A stretch of DNA of 64,000 bases from Mycobacterium sp. 852002-51961_SCH5331710 (GTDB taxonomy: Bacteria; Actinomycetota; Actinomycetes; Mycobacteriales; Mycobacteriaceae), in the NCBI RefSeq assembly GCF_001665535.1, contig NZ_LZSQ01000100.1, positions 1-64,000 of the forward strand, written 5' to 3'. Under the pieces are notes generated by a model, which did not search any database, had not been told where the DNA came from, and was given only the letters and a program-made list of their open reading frames with translations. The translations under genes and the position numbers were made by a program. Each line of letters begins with the position of its first letter. The stretch's first letter is position 1. This document shows, one piece after another, positions 1-9,985 of the stretch.

Positions 1-1132
1 GGTGCTCTACGTCGGGACCGCCGTCAACCTGCGGCGCCGCGTCGGCCAGTACTTCAACGGCTCGGACTCGCGCACCCGCATCAAGGAGATGGCCTCGCTC
101 GCCACGGCGGTCGACCACGTCGAGTGCGCACACGACCTGGAGGCCGGGGTGCGCGAACTCCGCCTGCTGGCCGCGCACGCCCCGCCCTACAACCGGCGGT
201 CGAAGTTCCCGCAGCGGTGGTGGTGGATCACGTTGACCGACGAGGCCTTTCCCCGCTTCTCGATCGTGCGCACCCCGAAGCACGACGCGGTGATCGGCCC
301 GTTCCGCGTCCGCGCCGACGCCGTCGACACCGCCGCGCTCCTGGCCCGGTTCACCGGTGTCCGGACGTGCACCAAGAAGCTGGGGCGCACCGCGGTGCAC
401 GGTCCGGCCTGCCCCGAACGCGAGCTGTCACCGTGCCCGGCGCCACGCGATGCGAGCGCCGCCGAGTACGCCGGGACGGTCGCACATGCCGCCGACCTGA
501 TGTCCGGCCGCGACAGCAGCGCCATGGTCGCCGTGCTGGCGCATATCGCGGACCTCGCCGACCGCGGCCGCTACGAGACGGCGGCGCGGGTGCGCGATCA
601 CGCCGCCGCCGCGATCGACGGGCTGTGGCGCGGGCAGCGGCTGCGGGCGCTGGCCGTCGTCACCGAACTCGTGGCGGCGCGTCCCGACGGCAGCGGCGGT
701 TGGCACCTCGCGGTGGTGCGCAACGGGCAGCTGGCGGCCGCGGGCAACGCCCCGCGCGGTGTCCCACCCATGCCGGTCGTCGACGCGATCTGCGCTGGCG
801 CACAAGCCGTTCTGCCGTCGCCGGCGCCGTTGGGCGGCACACTGGTCGAGGAGACCGCGTTGATCGCGCGGTGGCTGCATCAGCCCGGTGTGCGCATCGT
901 GCGCGCCGACGACGGCTACTGCACGCCCTTGCACGCGGCGGGCCGGTGGGCGGCGTGGGCCGCGTCGGCGCGCTCGGCCCGTGTCGCCGCCGAGCAGATC
1001 GCCGGCTCAAGCCTGCTGACTGAACCGCACCCAACGCGCGAGGAGGTGTTCGGCCGCCCCGGAGTCGATGGCCTCGGCCGCCTTGGCCAGCCCGCTCTCC
1101 CAGGCGGGCAGCCATTTGGCGTCGCTGGCTAG
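1..1132 (+). CDS. DEDDh exonuclease / GIY-YIG (UvrC-like) fusion protein, C-terminal part
   Basis: The reading frame is already open at the left edge, so the N-terminal DEDDh exonuclease domain expected for this family lies outside the window. What is visible starts inside a GIY-YIG nuclease fold ([17 protein letters not shown]) and continues into the UvrC-like region, including a UVR-type segment near [20 protein letters not shown]. Family knowledge: actinobacterial proteins that join a Pol III epsilon-type exonuclease to a UvrC N-terminal-like nuclease, next to trpD as in M. tuberculosis. They are presumed to act in DNA repair; the role here is inferred. Oddly, the last roughly 42 codons run antisense into the 3' end of trpD and look like a non-conserved tail. 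Confidence 0.85.
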   Translation, partial: VLYVGTAVNLRRRVGQYFNGSDSRTRIKEMASLATAVDHVECAHDLEAGVRELRLLAAHAPPYNRRSKFPQRWWWITLTDEAFPRFSIVRTPKHDAVIGPFRVRADAVDTAALLARFTGVRTCTKKLGRTAVHGPACPERELSPCPAPRDASAAEYAGTVAHAADLMSGRDSSAMVAVLAHIADLADRGRYETAARVRDHAAAAIDGLWRGQRLRALAVVTELVAARPDGSGGWHLAVVRNGQLAAAGNAPRGVPPMPVVDAICAGAQAVLPSPAPLGGTLVEETALIARWLHQPGVRIVRADDGYCTPLHAAGRWAAWAASARSARVAAEQIAGSSLLTEPHPTREEVFGRPGVDGLGRLGQPALPGGQPFGVAG

Positions 1133-2074
1133 CCCCGCGTGCGCCACCAAAGCGCCTGCGGCGTTGAGGATCACCGCGTCGCGCACCGCGCCCGGCGCAC
1201 CGCCGAACACCGCGCGCACCGACGCCGCGTTGGCCTCGGCGTCGCCGCCGACGAGTTCGGAGATCTCCGCGCGGGCGAACCCGAATGCGGCCGGGTCGAA
1301 CTTCAGCCGCTCGACCGTGCCCGCCTGCACCCGCCAGATCGTGCTGGTCGTGGTGGTGGTGAGTTCGTCGAGACCGTCGTCGCCGTGCACCACCAACACA
1401 CTCGACCCCCGGCTCGCGAACACGCCGGCCATCACCTCGGCCAGCTCACCCCATGCGCACCCGACCAGCCCGGCCCGCGGCGAGGCCGGATTCGTCAACG
1501 GGCCGAGCAGGTTGAAGACGGTCGGCACCCCGAGTTCGCGGCGTACCACACCCGCGTGCCGGTACGACGGGTGGAAGTGCGGCGCGAACGCGAACCCGAT
1601 CCCGACCTCGGCGACGCTGCGCGCGACCTCGTCGGGTCCGAGGTCGATGCGCACCCCCAGCGCCTCGAGCGTGTCGGCTCCGCCCGAGAGCGACGACGCG
1701 GCGCGGTTCCCGTGCTTGATCACCGGCACGCCGGCGGCCGCGACGACGATCGCCGCCATGGTCGACAGGTTCTGGGTGTTGGCGCCGTCCCCGCCGGTGC
1801 CCACCACGTCGACGGTCGCGGTGCCGATCACGTCCGTGGGAACCCGCCGCGCGTGTTTGAGCATCGTGTCGGCCAGTTCGGTCACCTCGGCCGAGGTCGG
1901 GCGCTTCATCCGCATCGCCACCCCGAAACCGGCGATCTGAGCGGGCGTGGCCGCGCCGGTCATGATCTGATCCATCGCCCACGCCGCCTGTCCGGTCTCG
2001 AGCGACTGGCCGGTGGTGAGCCGGCCCAGGATCCGGGGCCAGGTGAAGGGATCGGGTTTGTCCGTATGAGCCAC
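1007..2074 (-). CDS. trpD: Anthranilate phosphoribosyltransferase
   Basis: This enzyme transfers phosphoribose from PRPP to anthranilate, the second step of tryptophan synthesis from chorismate, in the cytosol. The 355-residue protein carries the PRPP-binding glycine loop GTGGDGANT at about residues 92-100 and an acidic metal-binding stretch GDDGLDEL. The GTG at 2072-2074 is chosen because [10 protein letters not shown] matches the family start and a CATAAT hexamer lies six bases upstream, which suggests a leaderless message. The longer frame upstream runs through the ctaE promoter region. The gene stands alone, divergent from ctaE, as in other mycobacteria where trpD is separate from the main trp operon. 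Confidence 0.95.
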   Translation of the reverse strand: MAHTDKPDPFTWPRILGRLTTGQSLETGQAAWAMDQIMTGAATPAQIAGFGVAMRMKRPTSAEVTELADTMLKHARRVPTDVIGTATVDVVGTGGDGANTQNLSTMAAIVVAAAGVPVIKHGNRAASSLSGGADTLEALGVRIDLGPDEVARSVAEVGIGFAFAPHFHPSYRHAGVVRRELGVPTVFNLLGPLTNPASPRAGLVGCAWGELAEVMAGVFASRGSSVLVVHGDDGLDELTTTTTSTIWRVQAGTVERLKFDPAAFGFARAEISELVGGDAEANAASVRAVFGGAPGAVRDAVILNAAGALVAHAGLASDAKWLPAWESGLAKAAEAIDSGAAEHLLARWVRFSQQA

Positions 2075-2080
2075 CTCGCG

Positions 2081-2086
2081 ATTATG
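2081..2086 (-). promoter_or_regulatory. -10 element of trpD (leaderless type)
   Basis: On the minus strand the hexamer reads CATAAT and is followed by six bases and then the GTG of trpD, so transcription would begin at or next to the start codon. No -35 element is clear. Confidence 0.5.
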
Positions 2087-2087
2087 A

Positions 2088-2753
<666 letters not shown>

Positions 2754-2812
2754 TCGGCTCGCCGATGAGTCCGTTGACCGGCTCCGATACCGGTCCGATG
2801 AGAAGGGGTTCG

Positions 2813-3619
2813 ATGACCGACAAGTCGCGCCGTCGGCTACGCAGGCGCCTGTCAGGTGCTGTGCTGCTGCTGCTCGGACTGGGCGTCGCGGGCGGTCTGG
2901 CCGCCACCCTCACGCCCTCGCCGCAGGTTGCGGTCGCCGACGAATCGCAGTCGGCGCTGTTGCGCACCGGTAAGCAGTTGTTCGACACCTCGTGCGTGAC
3001 CTGCCACGGTGTCAACCTGCAGGGCGTGCCGGACCGCGGGCCCAGCCTCATCGGCGTCGGCGAGGCGGCGGTGTACTTCCAGGTCTCCACCGGCCGCATG
3101 CCCGCGATGCGCGGCGAGGCCCAGGCTCCACGGAAGGCGCCGGTGTTCGATGAGGCCCAGACCGACGCGCTCGGGGCCTATGTTCAGGCCAACGGCGGCG
3201 GCCCCGTCGTCCCGCGTGACGCAAATGGCGGGGTCGCGCAGGAGTCCCTGCTCGGCGACAACGTCGCCCGCGGCGGCGACCTGTTCCGGTTGAACTGCGC
3301 ATCGTGCCACAACTTCACCGGTAAGGGCGGCGCCTTGTCGTCGGGTAAGTACGCGCCCGACCTCGGAGAAGCCAACCCCGCGCAGATCTACACCGCGATG
3401 CTCACCGGTCCGCAGAACATGCCCAAGTTCTCGGACCGGCAGCTGTCGCCGGAAGAGAAGCGCGACATCGTCGCCTACGTCCGCGAATCCGCGGAGACCC
3501 CTAGCTACGGCGGCTACGGCCTCGGCGGGTTCGGCCCGGCGCCCGAGGGCATGGCGGCCTGGATCATCGGCATGGTGGCCGTCATCGCCGCGGCCCTGTG
3601 GATCGGAGCGCGAGCATGA
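2813..3619 (+). CDS. qcrC: Diheme cytochrome c subunit of the bcc complex
   Basis: QcrC passes electrons from the Rieske protein to the CuA site of CtaC, replacing soluble cytochrome c. The 268-residue protein has an N-terminal membrane anchor (about 14-32), two heme-binding motifs, CVTCH at 61-65 and CASCH at 162-166, and a C-terminal membrane helix at about 248-265. The ATG at 2813 is preferred over upstream in-frame starts because an AGAAGG ribosome site lies just before it and [13 protein letters not shown] matches the family. Its stop overlaps the qcrA start (ATGA), implying translational coupling. Confidence 0.97.
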   Translation: MTDKSRRRLRRRLSGAVLLLLGLGVAGGLAATLTPSPQVAVADESQSALLRTGKQLFDTSCVTCHGVNLQGVPDRGPSLIGVGEAAVYFQVSTGRMPAMRGEAQAPRKAPVFDEAQTDALGAYVQANGGGPVVPRDANGGVAQESLLGDNVARGGDLFRLNCASCHNFTGKGGALSSGKYAPDLGEANPAQIYTAMLTGPQNMPKFSDRQLSPEEKRDIVAYVRESAETPSYGGYGLGGFGPAPEGMAAWIIGMVAVIAAALWIGARA

Positions 3620-4839
3620 GCGAGCCGGGCAACGGCACCGAGAACACCCCGAAGGGCACCGACGCACCCGGCCAGGCCGGCGTGCCGGGACAGCCCACGG
3701 ACGCCGAGCTGGCGTCGATGTCGCGTGAGGAGCTCGTCGAGCTCGGCGGCAAGCTGGACGGCGTCGAGATCGTCTACAAGGAGGACCGCTGGCCGGTCGC
3801 CGGCACCAAGGCCGAGAAGCGCGCCGGGCGCGTGGTCTCGTATTGGCTTCTGCTGGGCGGCTTTTCAGGCCTTGCCCTGCTGCTGGTCTTCCTCTTCTGG
3901 CCGTGGGAGTACAAGCCCTACGGGTCCGAGGGTGAGTTCCTGTTCAGCCTCACCACGCCGCTGTACGGGTTGACCTTCGGGTTGTCGATCCTCTCGATCG
4001 GCATCGGCGCGGTGCTGTACCAGAAGAAGTTCATCCCCGAGGAGATCTCGATCCAGGAACGCCACGACGGCGCCTCCCCCGAGATCCACCGCAAGACAGT
4101 CGTGGCGAACCTGACCGACGCCCTGGAGGGCTCGACGATCAAGCGCCGCAAGCTCGTCGGGCTCTCGCTGGGAATCGGCCTGGGCGCCTTCGGCCTCGGC
4201 ACGTTGGTGGCGTTCGCGGGCGGCCTGATCAAGAACCCGTGGAAGCCGGTCGTGCAGACCGCCGACGGCAAGAAGGCCGTGCTGTGGACGTCGGGGTGGA
4301 CCCCGCGGTACAAGGGCGAGACGATCTACCTCGCCCGCGCCACCGGCACACCCGGCGAGTCCCCGTTCGTCAAGATGCGGCCCGAGGACATCGACGCCGG
4401 CGGCATGGAGACCGTCTTCCCGTGGCGCGAGGCCGACGGCGACGGCACCACGACCGAGTCGCACCATCGCCTCTCCGAGATCGCCATGGGCGTGCGCAAT
4501 CCCGTCATGTTGATCCGGATCAAGTCGCAGGACCTGCCCCGGGTGGTCAAGCGCAAGGGCCAGGAGAGCTTCAACTTCGGCGACCTGTTCGCGTTCACCA
4601 AGGTCTGCTCGCACCTGGGTTGCCCCTCTTCGCTTTACGAGCAGCAGTCCTATCGCATCCTCTGCCCGTGCCACCAGTCGCAGTTCGACGCGTTGCACTT
4701 CGCTAAACCCATATTCGGCCCGGCTGCGCGCGCGTTGGCGCAGCTGCCCATCACCATCGACCAGGACGGGTATCTCGTCGCCAACGGCGACTTCATCGAA
4801 CCCGTCGGGCCGGCCTTCTGGGAACGGAAAACAGCATGA
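3616..4839 (+). CDS. qcrA: Rieske iron-sulfur subunit of the bcc complex
   Basis: QcrA carries the [2Fe-2S] cluster that takes electrons from menaquinol. The protein is 407 residues, long for a Rieske subunit, because actinobacterial versions have three membrane helices (near 78-100, 115-135 and 180-205) before the soluble domain. Cluster ligands are visible as C331/H333 in CSHLGC and C350/H353 in CPCHQS, with C336 and C352 forming the usual disulfide. The start is the ATG overlapping the qcrC stop by four bases. The stop in turn overlaps the qcrB start in the same ATGA arrangement, so the three subunits are made in fixed order. Confidence 0.97.
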   Translation: MSEPGNGTENTPKGTDAPGQAGVPGQPTDAELASMSREELVELGGKLDGVEIVYKEDRWPVAGTKAEKRAGRVVSYWLLLGGFSGLALLLVFLFWPWEYKPYGSEGEFLFSLTTPLYGLTFGLSILSIGIGAVLYQKKFIPEEISIQERHDGASPEIHRKTVVANLTDALEGSTIKRRKLVGLSLGIGLGAFGLGTLVAFAGGLIKNPWKPVVQTADGKKAVLWTSGWTPRYKGETIYLARATGTPGESPFVKMRPEDIDAGGMETVFPWREADGDGTTTESHHRLSEIAMGVRNPVMLIRIKSQDLPRVVKRKGQESFNFGDLFAFTKVCSHLGCPSSLYEQQSYRILCPCHQSQFDALHFAKPIFGPAARALAQLPITIDQDGYLVANGDFIEPVGPAFWERKTA

Positions 4840-6548
4840 GTCCGAAATTGCCGAAACCGCCGAACGTCGCCGAAATCGCTGCCCACCAAGGGAATGCGAT
4901 CGACTCGCGCTACCACCCGTCCGCGGCGGTACGACGCCAGCTGAACAAGGTGTTCCCGACCCACTGGTCCTTCCTGCTGGGCGAGATCGCGTTGTACAGC
5001 TTCATCGTCCTGCTGATCACGGGCGTGTACCTGACGCTGTTCTTCGACCCGTCGATGGCGGAGGTCACCTACAACGGCGTGTACCAACCGCTGCGCGGTG
5101 TGGAGATGTCGAAGGCCTACGCGTCGACGCTCGACATCAGCTTCGAGGTTCGCGGCGGGCTGTTCGTCCGTCAGATCCACCACTGGGCCGCGTTGTTGTT
5201 CGCGGCGGCGATCATGGTCCACCTGGCCCGCATCTTCTTCACCGGCGCCTTCCGGCGCCCGCGCGAGGCGAACTGGGTGATCGGGGCCCTGCTGCTGATC
5301 CTGGCGATGTTCGAGGGCTACTTCGGCTACTCGCTGCCCGACGACCTGCTCTCGGGCATCGGACTGCGGGCCGCGCTGTCGTCGATTTCACTCGGCATGC
5401 CGGTGATCGGCACCTGGTTGCACTGGGCGTTGTTCGGCGGCGACTTCCCGTGCGGCGGAGTCGGATACATGTGCAGCGAGGACGGATACTGGATCCCCAG
5501 GATGTACGCGCTGCACATCCTGCTGATCCCCGGAATCATGTTGGCGCTCATCGGGCTTCACCTGGCCCTTGTGTGGTTCCAGAAGCACACCCAGTTCCCC
5601 GGCCCGGGCCGCACCGAGACCAACGTCGTCGGCGTGCGCGTCATGCCGGTGTTCGCGGTCAAGTCGGGCGCGTTCTTCGCGATGACGGTCGGCATCCTCG
5701 GCCTGATGGGTGGTCTGCTGACGATCAACCCGGTCTGGAATCTCGGGCCCTACAAGCCATCCCAGGTGTCGGCGGGTAGCCAGCCGGACTTCTACATGAT
5801 GTGGACCGAGGGTGTGGCGCGTATCTTCCCGCCGTGGGAGCTCTACTTGGGCAACTACACCGTCCCGGCCTCGACATGGGTGGCGCTGTTCATGGGCCTG
5901 GTGTTCACGTTGCTGATCGCCTACCCCTACATCGAGAAGAAGCTCACCGCCGACGACGCGCACCACAACCTGCTGCAGCGTCCGCGTGACGCTCCGGTGC
6001 GAACCGCGTTGGGCGCGGCCGCGATCTCGCTATACATGCTGTTCACGCTGTGCGCGATGAACGACATCATCGCGCTCAAGTTCCACATCTCGCTGAACGC
6101 GACGACGTGGATCGGCCGCATCGGCATGGTGGTGCTGCCCGCGATCGTGTACTACATCGCCTACCGGTGGGCCGTCGGCCTGCAGCGCAGCGACCGTGAG
6201 GTGCTCGAGCACGGCATCGAGACCGGCATCATCAAGCGGCTGCCGCACGGTGCCTACATCGAGCTGCATCAGCCGCTGGGGCCGGTGGACGAGCACGGTC
6301 ACCCGATTCCGTTGGAGTACCAGGGCGCTGCCCTGCCGAAGCGGATGAACAAGCTGGGCTCCGCGGGAGCACCGGGTACCGGTGGCTTCCTGTCGGCCGA
6401 TCCAATCGAGGAGCACGAGGCGCTCACCGCCGCTCTGCACGCCGGCGAGCGCAGGGCGCTCACCGCGCTGGCCAAGCACCAGGCGCGCACCGGCTCGTCG
6501 AACGGGCACGGCTCACGCGATGGGGATTCGTCCAACGGCCATCACTGA
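4836..6548 (+). CDS. qcrB: Cytochrome b subunit of the bcc complex
   Basis: This is the menaquinol-oxidising subunit with two b hemes. The 570-residue membrane protein has paired histidines in helices such as [17 protein letters not shown] and [20 protein letters not shown]. The PDFYMMW segment sits where the Qo-site PEWY motif is found in other cytochromes b. The conserved actinobacterial C-terminal extension ([20 protein letters not shown]) is present, followed by a low-complexity Ser/Gly/His tail. Family knowledge: this subunit is the target of imidazopyridine inhibitors such as telacebec. It closes the operon and is followed at once by a strong hairpin terminator. Confidence 0.97.
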   Translation: MSPKLPKPPNVAEIAAHQGNAIDSRYHPSAAVRRQLNKVFPTHWSFLLGEIALYSFIVLLITGVYLTLFFDPSMAEVTYNGVYQPLRGVEMSKAYASTLDISFEVRGGLFVRQIHHWAALLFAAAIMVHLARIFFTGAFRRPREANWVIGALLLILAMFEGYFGYSLPDDLLSGIGLRAALSSISLGMPVIGTWLHWALFGGDFPCGGVGYMCSEDGYWIPRMYALHILLIPGIMLALIGLHLALVWFQKHTQFPGPGRTETNVVGVRVMPVFAVKSGAFFAMTVGILGLMGGLLTINPVWNLGPYKPSQVSAGSQPDFYMMWTEGVARIFPPWELYLGNYTVPASTWVALFMGLVFTLLIAYPYIEKKLTADDAHHNLLQRPRDAPVRTALGAAAISLYMLFTLCAMNDIIALKFHISLNATTWIGRIGMVVLPAIVYYIAYRWAVGLQRSDREVLEHGIETGIIKRLPHGAYIELHQPLGPVDEHGHPIPLEYQGAALPKRMNKLGSAGAPGTGGFLSADPIEEHEALTAALHAGERRALTALAKHQARTGSSNGHGSRDGDSSNGHH

Positions 6549-6569
6549 CAGGCCGTTGGCACAAACGAA

Positions 6570-6614
6570 AAAGGACTACGCGCCCTGCTGATCGAGCAGG
6601 GCGCGTAGTTCTTT
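6570..6614. terminator. Bidirectional hairpin terminator between qcrB and the DUF2561 gene
   Basis: A 20-base left arm (6570-6589) pairs with a right arm (6595-6614) around a GATCG loop, with a single G-T wobble. T-rich bases end the arm in both directions, so the element can stop transcripts from either strand. The stem includes the TAG stop (6576-6578) and last codons of the minus-strand gene. Confidence 0.85.
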
Positions 6615-7235
6615 GAGGTAGAACCACGGCACGACCGGCATGGCGAGCGTGACCAGAGCGGTCAGCACGTAGAAGACCCACGCGGCGACGTCGCTGTCGA
6701 TCGCCATCAGGTAAGTGGCGATACCGATGGTGACCATGGCGATGCCGATCGCGCACGCGATGACCGTCGCGCACCGCAGCCACAGCAGGTCGACCGCCGC
6801 CGAGCCCGGTTCCGGCGCCTCGAGCGTGCGCTGCTGGCGCGGCGCGGCGTACGGCAGCTTCTCGGTGGCAGGCGTCGGATCGACCCCCGGCGCGCGACCC
6901 GCGGCCGCCGGGGCGGGTCCCGTGCCCTGCGGCTGCGGCTCCTCCAGCGCTTCGCGCCGGGCCCGCAACAACAGCGGGACCGCGCCGATGATCACCACCG
7001 CGGAGATCCCGATGATGGTGTAGAGCAGCCACGGCGTCCCGGCGTCCCCGGAGGACTCGGCGTGCCCCCTGCCCAGGTCCACCAGCGCCACCGTCGCGGC
7101 GACTCCGGTGCCGAGCGCGACCAGCCAGATCGCCGCGCACGAGCCGAGCAGAATGCGGTCGGTGCGGTCGAGTTCGCTGGGATCCAGTGCGGGGGTCAAT
7201 CGCGAGCGCCCCGACGCGTCGGTTTCGTAAGTCAT
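6576..7235 (-). CDS. DUF2561 family membrane protein
   Basis: The 219-residue protein has four predicted membrane helices (about 29-50, 70-92, 155-178 and 185-205) and a soluble Pro/Ala/Gly-rich loop at about 98-140. It matches the conserved mycobacterial protein found beside mmpS3 and qcrB; no biochemical function is known to me. Its ATG overlaps the mmpS3 stop (TGATG on the minus strand), so the two are translationally coupled. Its final codons lie inside the terminator shared with qcrB. A link to respiration or envelope lipid export is suggested only by position. Confidence 0.85.
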   Translation of the reverse strand: MTYETDASGRSRLTPALDPSELDRTDRILLGSCAAIWLVALGTGVAATVALVDLGRGHAESSGDAGTPWLLYTIIGISAVVIIGAVPLLLRARREALEEPQPQGTGPAPAAAGRAPGVDPTPATEKLPYAAPRQQRTLEAPEPGSAAVDLLWLRCATVIACAIGIAMVTIGIATYLMAIDSDVAAWVFYVLTALVTLAMPVVPWFYLKELRALLDQQGA

Positions 7236-8101
7236 CAGCAGCTGGTCTGTGCGGCGTTGTTGGTGTTCGAGGACAGCACGGTGCCGTCACTCGTGGTGAT
7301 CGAGCAGTTGAGCCGGCTCACCAGGAACAGGCTCGACGCCTGCACCGACCCGACCTCGGACTGCGAGATCGGCGTGACGGTCAGCGACCACGGGATGTAC
7401 ACGTTGCGCTGCGTCCGGCTGCGTCCCGACGCGTCGATGTAGGTCACGGTGATGATGTCTCCCGGTGCTTTTGTTCCGGTCACCGAATAGGTGACCTGTC
7501 GGGGGCCCGAGCGTGTCGTGGTGGGCGGCGGCGCCGGTGGTGCAGTGGTCTCCGGCGCCGGCGGTGGCGGCGGCTCGGCGGGTGCGGGCGCCGGAGGCGG
7601 TGGCGGCGGCTCCTCGGTCACCGTGACCGTTTCCGGCGGCGGAGGCGGCGGCTCCTCGCTCGTCGGCGGCGGAGGCGGGGGTGGTGGCGTCGTCGTGGTG
7701 ATCTCGTCCTGCACAGGGGGCGCCACCGTCGTAGTCGAGGTCTCCGGGGTGGCGAGGTTGTCGGTGTCGGTGCGGGTCACCAGCACCGAGACGGACGCCA
7801 CCAGGGCGATCGCCGCGATGATCGCCGCCACGCCGACGACCCACGGCCACCGGGGCGGCGCGGGCTGGTCGACGGCGTCGGCCGGTTCGTAGTGGTCGTA
7901 GTCGTACAGCGACGAGTCGGCCGGCACATAGGGGCCCGCGGTGAAATGCTCCGACTCCGGCGCCGAGTACGCCCGCGAGTGCAAGTCGGTTTCGCTGGTG
8001 TCCGGCGCGGGTTGATCGCCGGCGATGGGATCCGGTTCGGAACCTCGCTCCTGGCCCGTCAAGTCCGAACCTTCGTCATCCGGGGGATTCGGCCCGCTCA
8101 T
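7235..8101 (-). CDS. mmpS3: MmpS family membrane protein MmpS3
   Basis: Small accessory proteins of this family work with MmpL transporters in lipid and siderophore export. This one has no mmpL partner nearby, as is usual for mmpS3. The 288 residues comprise an acidic cytoplasmic N-terminus, one membrane helix at about 87-108, a long Pro/Thr/Glu-rich linker with runs of up to eight prolines (about 125-200), and a C-terminal MmpS domain ([19 protein letters not shown]) with two cysteines. The ATG at 8101 is preceded by GAGAAGGA about nine bases upstream. The linker is low complexity and may vary in length between strains. Confidence 0.9.
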   Translation of the reverse strand: MSGPNPPDDEGSDLTGQERGSEPDPIAGDQPAPDTSETDLHSRAYSAPESEHFTAGPYVPADSSLYDYDHYEPADAVDQPAPPRWPWVVGVAAIIAAIALVASVSVLVTRTDTDNLATPETSTTTVAPPVQDEITTTTPPPPPPPPTSEEPPPPPPETVTVTEEPPPPPPAPAPAEPPPPPAPETTAPPAPPPTTTRSGPRQVTYSVTGTKAPGDIITVTYIDASGRSRTQRNVYIPWSLTVTPISQSEVGSVQASSLFLVSRLNCSITTSDGTVLSSNTNNAAQTSC

Positions 8102-8230
8102 CTACGCCTATCCTTCTCGACTACTCCACCGGCGCCTGCAGCGCATCGCCGACTCGGCCGGCGCGGTCCATTGCCCGCGCGGCCAGCGCGGCCGACCGTG
8201 CCTCGGCAACACTACCCAACGGCGTCACCG

Positions 8231-8244
8231 CGGGTGATCACCCG
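8231..8244. repeat. 14-bp perfect palindrome upstream of mmpS3
   Basis: CGGGTGATCACCCG is a perfect dyad in the 222-base gap between ctaF and mmpS3. It could be a dimeric regulator site, but palindromes of this length are expected by chance a few times in 64 kb. The rest of the gap (8102-8323) shows nothing else I can name. Confidence 0.25.
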
Positions 8245-8323
8245 GCACGGTTGCCGCGCGAGTGGTGGCTCGATTGTGACCTTGCGCTGCGGCGCCGACC
8301 GGCAAGGTGGACGATCCGGCCGG

Positions 8324-8743
8324 TCAGTGCTTCTCGGGGCCGGTGTAGTACTCGAATGTCAGGGCCGCGACCGTCGTGATCACGAAGCAGGCACCGGCCA
8401 CGATGAGCCACGGGAGCCAGATCGCCACGCCGACGGCAGTGATCGACACCGACAGCGCGATGAAGATCGGCCACCAGCTGTGCGGGCTGAAGAAGCCCAG
8501 CTCGCCGGCGCCGTCGCTGATCTCGGCGTCCTCATAGTCCTCGGGGCGGGTGTCGAGGCGCCGCGCCACGAACCGGAAGAACGTGCCGGTGATCAGGGTC
8601 AGGCCGGCGGTGAGCACCAGCGCGGTCGTGCCTGCCCACTCGATGCCGCCGTACTGGAACATCGCCGTCAGCACCGCGTAGACCACCGCGGCGAGGATGA
8701 AGAACGCGGTCAGGAACTCGAACAACCGGGCTTCGATATGCAT
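8324..8743 (-). CDS. ctaF: Cytochrome c oxidase subunit 4 (actinobacterial)
   Basis: A 139-residue protein with four hydrophobic segments (about 9-28, 38-58, 92-110, 112-132). It matches the small actinobacterial subunit 4 of the aa3 oxidase, which belongs to the bcc-aa3 supercomplex. The N-terminal [10 protein letters not shown] and the internal [14 protein letters not shown] are typical. It begins nine bases after the ctaC stop on the same strand, so the two are almost certainly cotranscribed. Confidence 0.93.
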   Translation of the reverse strand: MHIEARLFEFLTAFFILAAVVYAVLTAMFQYGGIEWAGTTALVLTAGLTLITGTFFRFVARRLDTRPEDYEDAEISDGAGELGFFSPHSWWPIFIALSVSITAVGVAIWLPWLIVAGACFVITTVAALTFEYYTGPEKH

Positions 8744-8752
8744 GTGGTGTCC

Positions 8753-9820
8753 CTACTTGCTGGCCTGCGTGAGCTGGGGTGCCTGCTCGCCGCGGCGGGT
8801 GTCGAACGGCTTCGTGGTGACCGCGGTCGGCGGCTGGTTGATCGCCTGCAGCGCTTCGGCGTTCGTCTTACCGTCGATGCGCTGCTGCAGGTACGCCTTG
8901 AAGTCGTTGGGCTCCACCACACGCAGCTCGAAGTTCATCATCGCGTGGTAGGTGCCGCACATCTCGGTGCAGCGCCCGACGAACGCGCCGGTCTGGTTGA
9001 TCTCGCTGATCTGGAACGTGTTGTCGGAGTTGTTGGCCTCCGGGTTCGGCATCACGTCGCGCTTGAACAGGAACTCCGGCACCCAGAATCCGTGGATGAC
9101 GTCCGCCGAGGCGATCTGGAACTGGATGCGCTTGCCGGACGGCACCACGAGCACCGGGATCTCCGAGGACGTGCCGAGCGTCTCGACCTTGTCGAACGCC
9201 AGGTACGAACGGTCCTGCGGGTGCTTGCCGGCGATCACGCCGAATTCGCTGCCGTGTGAACCCTCTTCACCGCCGTGCTCGCCCTGCAGCCCCTCCGGGC
9301 CGGACGCCACCGCGGCGGCACGCTCCGGGTCGGCCCCGTCGTAGGTGAAGGTGCCGTCGGAGAAGTCGACCTTGTTGTAGCCGAACTTCCAGTTCCACTG
9401 GAAGGCGGTGACGTCGACGACGACCTCCGGGTTCGGCTCCTCGTGCAGCAGCTTCTCCTGCACCACCACGGTGAAGTAGAAGAGCACCGAGATGATCAGG
9501 AACGGGACGACCGTCAGCACCAGCTCCAGCGGCATGTTGTAGCCGAACTGGCGCGGCAACTCGGTGTCGGTCTTCTTGGCCCGGTGGAACGCCGAGGTCC
9601 AGAAGATCAGGCCCCACACGATCGCGCCAACGACGAGCGAGGCGATCACCGAACCGATCCACAGTTCGCGGTTGACGTGCGCTTCGGGCGTGATGCCCTT
9701 GGGCCATCCCAGGCCCAGCACCTCCGACCAGCTGCAGCCGCTGAGCAGCAACGCTGTAGCACCCAGGACGACTGCCAGCGACGCGGTTCGCGCCGCCGCC
9801 TTCAGCCCGCGAGGTGTCAC
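8753..9820 (-). CDS. ctaC: Cytochrome c oxidase subunit 2 (CuA), lipoprotein
   Basis: Subunit 2 receives electrons at the dinuclear CuA centre. The 355-residue precursor has a lipoprotein signal with lipobox LLSGC (Cys29), two membrane helices at about 55-75 and 97-120, and a CuA cupredoxin domain. The ligand set C284-x3-C288-x3-H292-x2-M295 is intact, with Glu286 between, and the distal histidine is in the SADVIHGFW segment. The GTG start is supported by AGGAGG upstream. A Gly/Glu/His-rich loop (about 170-195) is inserted in the cupredoxin domain. It is transcribed with ctaF. Confidence 0.97.
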   Translation of the reverse strand: MTPRGLKAAARTASLAVVLGATALLLSGCSWSEVLGLGWPKGITPEAHVNRELWIGSVIASLVVGAIVWGLIFWTSAFHRAKKTDTELPRQFGYNMPLELVLTVVPFLIISVLFYFTVVVQEKLLHEEPNPEVVVDVTAFQWNWKFGYNKVDFSDGTFTYDGADPERAAAVASGPEGLQGEHGGEEGSHGSEFGVIAGKHPQDRSYLAFDKVETLGTSSEIPVLVVPSGKRIQFQIASADVIHGFWVPEFLFKRDVMPNPEANNSDNTFQISEINQTGAFVGRCTEMCGTYHAMMNFELRVVEPNDFKAYLQQRIDGKTNAEALQAINQPPTAVTTKPFDTRRGEQAPQLTQASK

Positions 9821-9973
9821 GTTGGAGCCTCCTAGAAGTCAGTGACGCGCGACCGCGGTGCGGTCGTTTTCTGGAGCGAATACTACGCAGCGTAGACCAC
9901 GCCCGGGTGGCGGTCTCAACACACCTCACCTTCTCGTATCTATCTCGCTATCTCGTGTGCGCGGGCCGTTAGG

Positions 9974-9979
9974 CATACT
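9974..9979 (+). promoter_or_regulatory. -10 element of asnB (leaderless type)
   Basis: CATACT lies six bases before the GTG of asnB in the ctaC-asnB divergent gap (9821-9985). No Shine-Dalgarno sequence precedes the start, consistent with a leaderless message. The gap also holds a short direct repeat, TATCTCGCTATCTCG. Confidence 0.45.
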
Positions 9980-9985
9980 GGCGCC

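Noticed and set aside
7550..7700. Simple-sequence GC repeat between genes
   Set aside because: It is the polyproline-encoding linker of mmpS3, not intergenic repeat DNA.
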